17,132 nucleotides of DNA, taken from positions 1 to 17,132 of the forward strand of contig JAUVJV010000005.1 of the NCBI GenBank assembly GCA_030592245.1, given 5' to 3'. This DNA is from Candidatus Eiseniibacteriota bacterium (GTDB taxonomy: Bacteria > Arandabacterota > Arandabacteria > Arandabacterales > Arandabacteraceae). Below the pieces are notes generated by a model. It was not told the origin of the DNA. It saw only the letters and a program-made list of their open reading frames with translations, and ran no database searches. Made by a program: the position numbers and the translations under genes. The stretch's first letter is position 1; the number at the start of each line of letters is the position of its first letter. Of the stretch, positions 12,523 to 17,132 are shown piece after piece.

Positions 12523-13194
12523 ATGTTTGAAGAGAGACTTACGGGCCTGAAGAGACAGGTGGTAGAGTATGCCGGCCTTGTGGAGGCAATGATTGAAAAG
12601 GCAGTCAGGGGCCTTCTCGAGAACGAGCGTGACCTGCTCATCGAGGTCATCGAAGCAGATGAGCCCCGGGCCAACAGCCTGGAGATGGAAATCGACGAGA
12701 TGGGGACAGCTCTCGTCGCTCAGTTTCAGCCCAAGGCCAAGGACCTGAGGACCATACTCATGATTATGAGGATGGGGAACGACCTCGAGCGGATGGGCGA
12801 CCACGCGGTCAATATCGCGCAGAGCGGCCTCTATCTCACTGAGCGGCCACTGGTCAAGCCTTACATAGATCTTCCCAGGATGGCGGAGCTCGCCGTCAGC
12901 ATGCTCAAGGACAGCATAGTCGCTTTCATCAATGAGGATGCCGGACTCGCCGGCAATGTCTGCGAGCGGGACAATGAGGTTGATGCGCTCAGGGATCAGA
13001 TCTTCAGAGAACTTGTCACCCATATGGTCTCAGACTCCAGGACCATCGAGCGCGCTCTCCATCTGACCCGGGTCGCGGGAAACCTCGAACGTGTGGCGGA
13101 CCTTTCGACAAACATCTGCGAAGATGTCATATTCATGGTCAAAGGCCAGGTGATCAAACACCATCGCGCTGAAGAGGAATCCGAAGGCCGGTGA
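12523..13194 (+). CDS. phoU: Phosphate signalling protein PhoU
   Basis: The 223-aa all-alpha protein consists of two PhoU three-helix repeats, each carrying the metal-binding motif: NDLERMGDHAVNIAQSG in the first and GNLERVADLSTNICED in the second. PhoU bridges PstB and PhoR and keeps PhoR in its phosphatase state when Pi is plentiful. AGGAGA follows directly on the pstB stop, 9 nt of spacer in total before ATG 12523. It is the last gene of the operon; 34 bp separate its end from the convergent Na+/Pi cotransporter, which itself ends in a PhoU-like domain. In the second motif Gly is replaced by Ala (VADLS), a common variant. Confidence 0.95.
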   Translation: MFEERLTGLKRQVVEYAGLVEAMIEKAVRGLLENERDLLIEVIEADEPRANSLEMEIDEMGTALVAQFQPKAKDLRTILMIMRMGNDLERMGDHAVNIAQSGLYLTERPLVKPYIDLPRMAELAVSMLKDSIVAFINEDAGLAGNVCERDNEVDALRDQIFRELVTHMVSDSRTIERALHLTRVAGNLERVADLSTNICEDVIFMVKGQVIKHHRAEEESEGR

Positions 13195-13221
13195 CGGGCC
13201 GTCATCCTCGGAGGCGCACCG

Positions 13222-13237
13222 CAGGACTTCAGTCCTG
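13222..13237. terminator. Small bidirectional hairpin between convergent genes
   Basis: CAGGAC (13222-13227) and GTCCTG (13232-13237) flank a TTCA loop. The hairpin overlaps the stop codon of the minus-strand cotransporter (13229-13231) and lies 28 bp after phoU. Neither side has a clear U tract, so termination here is only a suggestion. Confidence 0.35.
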
Positions 13238-15286
13238 GATCGCCTTGACGCCTTTATCCCACTGGAGCTCGCCCAGCACCGCCTGGGCGACGTTGGTGTA
13301 GTGGTCTCCCATCTTCTCATAGTTCATGACCATGTCGAAGAACAGCAGTCCGCTGGTGGCGCCTGCTTCACGCTTTCTCAGGCGGCGGGCATAGCCCTGG
13401 CGCATCTCGGTGTGCAGGCGGTTGACTCGGTCCTCAACTTCCAAGGCCTTGCGGGCCTCGTTGGTGTCATCCTCCAGGAGAGCCTTGATCGTATGGCCGG
13501 CCATGTGGTCTACCTCGTCGGCAAGGAGCCTGATCTCATCGAGGGCTTCGGCGGGCAGGCTCACCGACTGGAACTTCTTCCTCTCCGCGAGCTCCACGAT
13601 GTTCTCGGCGTGATCGCCGATCTTCTCGATGTCATTGATCGTATGAAGGAGGACCGGGAGTTGTTCCGATTCCACCTCGGTCAGGCTGCGCTTGGCAAGC
13701 TCGACAAGGTAGTGAGTGATCTCGCGCTGGAGGTTGTCGATGGCCTGTTCAAGGATGTGGACTCGCTTGAAGCTGACATTGTCCCCGACGAAGAAGGATG
13801 TCGTGGCCCGCTGGACGGTCTTGCGGGCCAGAACCGCCATGCGGACGATCTCACTCTTGGCCTGTGCCAATGCCACGAGGGGCGTATTAAGCAGGTGCTT
13901 CTCCAGGTGCTGCGGCTGCACGGGTACATCCTCATCCCCAAAGGGTATCAGCCTCTCGACCACGCGGCGAAGCACGCCGACCAGCGGTATGAACAGGGCA
14001 GCATTGATCACGTTGAAAAGTGAATGGGAGTTGGCGACCTGGCGCATGATATCCCCGGAAGTCGACTGCACCAACCGGACATAGAATGAGCTGGTATACA
14101 TGATGATCACCATTCCGGTCACGCCGAGGACATTGAACATGGTGTGGGCCCACGCGGCCCTTCTGGCAGCGCGGTTGGACCCAAGGCTTGCGACCTGGGC
14201 CGTGATCGTCGTGCCTATGTTTTCGCCGAGAACCAGGCAGATGGCTCCCTGCAGCTCGATCAGGCCTGAAGCTGCCAGTGCCATTGTGAGGCCTACCATG
14301 GCGCTACTGCTCTGTATTGCCAGGGTGGCCAGCATGCCGGCGGCCACACCCAGGATTGGCTGGGTGCTGAACTGTACGAAGTAGGTCTTGAAAATCTCGC
14401 TTCCGCCGAGCGGGCTCAGGACCTGTTTCATCACGGAAAGGCCCAGGAACAGAAGACCGAAACCGAGAATGGCCTCCCCCCAGAGCCTGTTCTGCTTCCG
14501 CTTGGAAAGCACGATGAAGAGGAAACCGATCCCTATGATCGGAAGCGCATACCTGTCTATCTTGAAGGCGATCAACTGGCCGGTTATGGTCGTTCCGACA
14601 TTGGCCCCTATTATCACCCCGATAGCCTGCTGCAGCGAGAGAAGGGCCGCATTGACGAAGCCGATGACCATCACCGACGTGGCGCTGCTGCTCTGGATTA
14701 GCGCGGTGACAAAAGCTCCCATTCCCACTGCGGCGAACCGGTTGCTGGTAAGCACGTTGAGGATGTTCTTGAGTCTCGGCCCGGCGGCCTTCTGCAGATT
14801 TGTGGACATCAGCGACATGCCATATAGAAACAGCCCGAGGCCTCCGATCATCCAGAGGATGATCTGCTTCGGGTCATAAGACCAGGCCCGGAAATGGACA
14901 ATGCCGCTCCCGAGTTCGCGGTGTTTGACAAAAGCGGCCAGAACGTGATCTTCCATCTTCTCGCCGAGCCTGAGACGAGTCCGTGCGGTACCGTGCTCAT
15001 CCGTCCTGGTCTCGTACACGCTAAGTTCCGCACCGATGCCGTCTTCCACCCAGAACTCAACTTCGGCGCCAGGGACAGGGGCGCCGGAAAGATCCATGAC
15101 CCGCAGGGTCAGTGGAGATTCGAGCCAGGTTCCCGAGCGGCCCTCCTGCCCGCTTCCTGAGGTGGTTACACGGAGACCGTCGAAGGTGAGATCAGTCTGG
15201 GAAAATGAAAGTGATGGGATGAAAACGGCGAAATAGAGAAGCAGCGGGATTATGATTCTGAGTGACGCTGACCTGTGTCTGCTCAA
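13229..15286 (-). CDS. Na+/Pi cotransporter with N-terminal Ig-like and C-terminal PhoU-like domains
   Basis: The 685-aa protein has a signal peptide (1-29), then an extracytoplasmic Ig-like domain at about 30-135 with the Big-1/invasin-type pattern GAPVPGAEVEFWVEDG and TRTDEHGTARTRLRLGE. The Na/Pi cotransporter core (about 140-450) follows, with the duplicated signatures QSSSATSVMVIGF (198-210) with GANVGTT, and QSSSAMVGLTM (325-335) with GENIGTT. The C-terminal PhoU-like helical domain (about 465-680) has NDIEKIGDHAENIVE and MNYEKMGDHYTNVAQA. It should import Pi with Na+ (NptA/PhoA-type family PF02690). The Ig domain preceding the first membrane helix is unusual; family members usually start directly at the membrane core. 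The start is a TTG at 15286 preceded by GGGGGGCAGG; no in-frame ATG occurs before residue 64, and the TTG is needed for the signal peptide. It is convergent with phoU. Confidence 0.88.
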   Translation of the reverse strand: MSRHRSASLRIIIPLLLYFAVFIPSLSFSQTDLTFDGLRVTTSGSGQEGRSGTWLESPLTLRVMDLSGAPVPGAEVEFWVEDGIGAELSVYETRTDEHGTARTRLRLGEKMEDHVLAAFVKHRELGSGIVHFRAWSYDPKQIILWMIGGLGLFLYGMSLMSTNLQKAAGPRLKNILNVLTSNRFAAVGMGAFVTALIQSSSATSVMVIGFVNAALLSLQQAIGVIIGANVGTTITGQLIAFKIDRYALPIIGIGFLFIVLSKRKQNRLWGEAILGFGLLFLGLSVMKQVLSPLGGSEIFKTYFVQFSTQPILGVAAGMLATLAIQSSSAMVGLTMALAASGLIELQGAICLVLGENIGTTITAQVASLGSNRAARRAAWAHTMFNVLGVTGMVIIMYTSSFYVRLVQSTSGDIMRQVANSHSLFNVINAALFIPLVGVLRRVVERLIPFGDEDVPVQPQHLEKHLLNTPLVALAQAKSEIVRMAVLARKTVQRATTSFFVGDNVSFKRVHILEQAIDNLQREITHYLVELAKRSLTEVESEQLPVLLHTINDIEKIGDHAENIVELAERKKFQSVSLPAEALDEIRLLADEVDHMAGHTIKALLEDDTNEARKALEVEDRVNRLHTEMRQGYARRLRKREAGATSGLLFFDMVMNYEKMGDHYTNVAQAVLGELQWDKGVKAIQD

Positions 15287-15523
15287 CCTGCCCCCCGTGA
15301 ATTCGGGAGGATTAGACCAGAAACCCGGGAAGGTGTCAAGCTGGGGCGTATCAGAGTGGTGTAATGTGAAGTGCGCGGAATTAGTGGGGAGGCGCCTGGA
15401 TCGGGCCTTATGGTCCTCCCGGGCCGCTACCGGGTTGATCCGCGGGTGCGAGGCCCGGGTGTGGAGCCCGGGTGCTCAGCCTCCCCCATTCAGGTACCCC
15501 GCGAAGGGCAGCGGTCCGCACCT
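15287..15523 (-). other. Intergenic spacer with repeated CCCGGG hairpins
   Basis: GCCCGGGTG is repeated at 15453-15461 and 15466-15474 (13-bp step); because CCCGGG is self-complementary, the copies form a 6-bp GC hairpin with a 7-nt loop. Another CCCGGG lies at 15418-15423. These follow the ChaN-like gene on the minus strand and may limit readthrough into the cotransporter. No Pho-box repeats are seen upstream of the cotransporter. Confidence 0.4.
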
Positions 15524-16675
15524 CTAATCGGGCACTCCGCGGAGAGTCCCGGCGTTCTTGGCGATGGACTTGTTGAAACGCTTGGCCGAGGCATCGCGGA
15601 AGCGGGGATTGGAGGCCTGCCTCCTCGCGTATTCGATATTTGTCTCATTCACGAAATCGGGAATCGGGGTGACTCCTTCATATTCGCTGAAGGGCTTATG
15701 GTATATGTAACCGTCGCAGAAGGTGGAGAGAGTGAAGTTTTCGTACCCGTGCCTGTAGACCGAGGTCTCACCGGGCAGGTCGGCGAAGGGCGTCCCCCCG
15801 GTATCGAACCCGACCGGGACATAGGCGGGACCGAGAACTTTCATGGCCGCATCGATTATGCCGTCTGCGGGCCGCACCTTCGACCCGGCATAACCCTCGG
15901 CAGCATACCACCCGGCATGCAGGAAGATCGTGATAGCCCGCTTGCCGATCTCACGGAATACGTGATTCCCGGCCCTGCTGTCATCGAAGCGGACGAACTT
16001 GCCGTTCATGTAAACGGGTTGCTTGTACTCGGTGAATGCATGATGGATGCCGCAGTGAATGAGGATCTTCGCGCCCTTTGCGACTGCACTGTCCAGGATC
16101 ACCCTTGCCCAGAGGTTCTCACCCTCACCATGCCAGACCTTTTTCAGCATCTCGGGACTTTCCCGGTCTTCCTGACTCTGAATGTGCCACCACTCGGGGG
16201 AATTATTGAGGCCCAGGATGCGGAATCTCTCGACACCGTCCTCGATGCTGTTGTTTACCTCCCAGGCGGCCCTGAAGATGTCCAGGTACTCCTCATAGCC
16301 CCAGAACACGGATTGCTGGAAAGTGATCTGCCCGGCCAGCGCCTCATCATAGGCAGGGGCGGCGAGAAGACTGTCTATCAGGTACTGGTCCTCGCGCCTG
16401 GCGAATTCGGTTCCGAGGCGGTGAATGCCGTGACTCTGCAGGATAGGGATAAGGTCCCTGACGAACTCGACATCATGCTTGATCCGGTGGACCTCGCCAA
16501 GGAAGATCACGTCGTGATCGGCGAACTTGCCCAGAACATACTCCTCCGGAGCCTGGTGGTTATGCTCTATGTAGGCCGCAAGCCCCTCCAACACCTGTGG
16601 GTCTATCTTCCGCTCAGGGCCGGAGCAGCCGAGTAATACAAGCATCACCGCTATCATCAGAGTAAGGCCTCTCAT
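15524..16675 (-). CDS. ChaN/TIKI-superfamily-like lipoprotein
   Basis: The 383-aa predicted lipoprotein has a signal MRGLTLMIAVMLVLLGC with Cys17 as the lipidation site. The N-terminal half has DHDVIFLGEVHRIKHDVEFV (Glu61, His63) and HGIHRLGTEFARRED (Glu90), and later ILIHCGIHHAF. The G-E-x-H and G-x-E-F motifs and the late histidine pattern are those of the ChaN/TIKI/erythromycin-esterase-like superfamily, which includes haem-binding and metal-dependent protease or hydrolase members. The second half has no recognised motif beyond aromatic-rich blocks. ATG 16675 is chosen because it precedes the lipoprotein signal and has GGGAGA 6 nt upstream; codons further upstream do not look like protein. 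Exact substrate is unknown; a periplasmic or outer-membrane-anchored enzyme is the likeliest role. Confidence 0.72.
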   Translation of the reverse strand: MRGLTLMIAVMLVLLGCSGPERKIDPQVLEGLAAYIEHNHQAPEEYVLGKFADHDVIFLGEVHRIKHDVEFVRDLIPILQSHGIHRLGTEFARREDQYLIDSLLAAPAYDEALAGQITFQQSVFWGYEEYLDIFRAAWEVNNSIEDGVERFRILGLNNSPEWWHIQSQEDRESPEMLKKVWHGEGENLWARVILDSAVAKGAKILIHCGIHHAFTEYKQPVYMNGKFVRFDDSRAGNHVFREIGKRAITIFLHAGWYAAEGYAGSKVRPADGIIDAAMKVLGPAYVPVGFDTGGTPFADLPGETSVYRHGYENFTLSTFCDGYIYHKPFSEYEGVTPIPDFVNETNIEYARRQASNPRFRDASAKRFNKSIAKNAGTLRGVPD

Positions 16676-16964
16676 GATGTTCTCCCATCTTCCGAACCAG
16701 TATCGAGCGCCCCGACCAGGAAGTATCTCAGATCGCCTCCATACATTTGTGAGCGGGTAGCCCGACAATAGCACGCACGACACGGCGGTTCAACCATGCG
16801 CCCGCGGGCATGGACTGACTGCTCGCGCACCCCGGACTCACCGGTTCGCGGAACTTTCCCCGGTCCCGCGGGTCTAGAAAGGCAGGGCCGGTTCCCGGCG
16901 ATCTCTTTGGCACATAGAAGTGGCGGTGACGGGCTTATTGAAATAAGATTGCTGTCGTTCTAAT
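16676..16964. other. Gene-free upstream region of the ChaN-like gene
   Basis: No gene is supported here. One inverted repeat is visible: CCATGC (from about 16795) pairs with GCATGG across GCCCGCGG. The promoter of the minus-strand lipoprotein must lie here but no clear -35/-10 pair was identified. Confidence 0.4.
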
Positions 16965-17048
16965 GTCATTGCGAGGAGTGAGCGACGAAGCGGTACTCGA
17001 CGCTGTACCGGCAAGAAGATTGCTTCGACTCCATCTCCTCGCAATGAC
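16965..17048. repeat. 84-bp palindromic element with GTCATTGCGAGGAG termini (MITE-like)
   Basis: GTCATTGCGAGGAG (16965-16978) and CTCCTCGCAATGAC (17035-17048) are perfect 14-bp inverted arms. Inside are CGAAGC/GCTTCG (16986-16991, 17022-17027) and CGGTAC/GTACCG (16991-16996, 17005-17010), so the element can fold into a long branched stem. GTCATTGCGAG-ended intergenic repeats with an internal GATTGCTTCG are, from general knowledge, scattered through many bacterial genomes. It carries no coding capacity and is probably a non-autonomous mobile or REP-like sequence. Confidence 0.75.
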
Positions 17049-17060
17049 GCTTTTAAAATA

Positions 17061-17103
17061 GGGGACAGCGCCCTTTCATGCTGGACAAAAGGGCGCTGTC
17101 CCC
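17061..17103. repeat. Perfect 16-bp hairpin of the GGGGACAG type
   Basis: GGGGACAGCGCCCTTT (17061-17076) and AAAGGGCGCTGTCCCC (17088-17103) are perfectly complementary around an 11-nt loop. It starts 12 bp after the preceding palindromic element, across an AT-rich TTTTAAAATA linker. Palindromes of the AAATAGGGGACAG type often lie next to REP-associated Y1-transposase genes; none is seen in this window. It could also act as a terminator for a gene beyond the right edge. Confidence 0.7.
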
Positions 17104-17132
17104 TTCTTGTACTTTCTCTATTCGCTCTCGGC

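Noticed and set aside
13301..14023. A 240-codon plus-strand frame
   Set aside because: It is antisense to the PhoU-like end of the Na+/Pi cotransporter, whose motifs are clear on the minus strand.
15371..16636. A 421-codon open frame on the plus strand
   Set aside because: It lies antisense to the ChaN-like lipoprotein, has no recognisable motifs, and is explained as a shadow of that gene's codon bias.
1..17132. CRISPR array, rRNA, integrase or complete insertion sequence
   Set aside because: No regular spaced direct repeats, rRNA-like sequence or transposase/integrase motifs were seen.

Overview
The window looks like a chromosomal stretch of a moderately GC-rich, Gram-negative bacterium. 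It has an outer-membrane porin, two lipoprotein signals (lipobox cysteines) and several Sec signal peptides. No marker fixes the phylum. The mix of archaeal-looking HEPN/nucleotidyltransferase genes, sulfatase-fold lipoproteins and an 11-bp TTAAC-type Pho box would suit a poorly cultured bacterial lineage, but that is an inference.

Layout. 1-1245: a possible short secreted peptide, then a winged-helix/minimal-nucleotidyltransferase fusion behind its own promoter and a repeat-type operator. Its HEPN partner overlaps it by 4 bp and is broken by an internal frame-shifting deletion. 1246-1540: non-coding, with three consecutive hairpins. 1541-4043 (minus strand): a sulfatase-fold (alkaline phosphatase superfamily) lipoprotein with Thr where the usual catalytic Cys/Ser would sit, and a small secreted protein of a recognisable but unnamed family, with a strong hairpin between them. 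4044-4628: a 585-bp divergent gap holding nested repeats, an 18-bp stem and the phoB promoter.

4629-13194 (plus strand) is a nearly complete phosphate-starvation module: phoB-phoR (4-bp overlap), four TTAAC-type repeats at exactly 11-bp intervals (a Pho box) with a -10 element 9 bp downstream, a cysteine-rich unknown protein, a porin, then pstS, pstC, pstA, pstB and phoU. The inferred logic is that PhoR senses Pi status through PstSCAB/PhoU and phosphorylates PhoB, which binds the Pho box and drives one long transcript encoding the porin and the high-affinity ABC importer. Convergent with phoU on the minus strand is a Na+/Pi cotransporter with a PhoU-like tail and an unusual N-terminal extracytoplasmic Ig-like domain, so two Pi uptake routes sit back to back.

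13229-17132: the cotransporter, a ChaN/TIKI-like lipoprotein, and about 450 bp without genes that end in two palindromic repeat elements: an 84-bp one with GTCATTGCGAG-type ends, and a perfect 16-bp hairpin of the GGGGACAG type.

The observations most worth following are the cysteine-rich gene inside the Pho operon (possibly leaderless), the Pho box itself, the Ig-Na/Pi-PhoU architecture, the broken HEPN beside an apparently intact regulator/nucleotidyltransferase, and the terminal palindromes.
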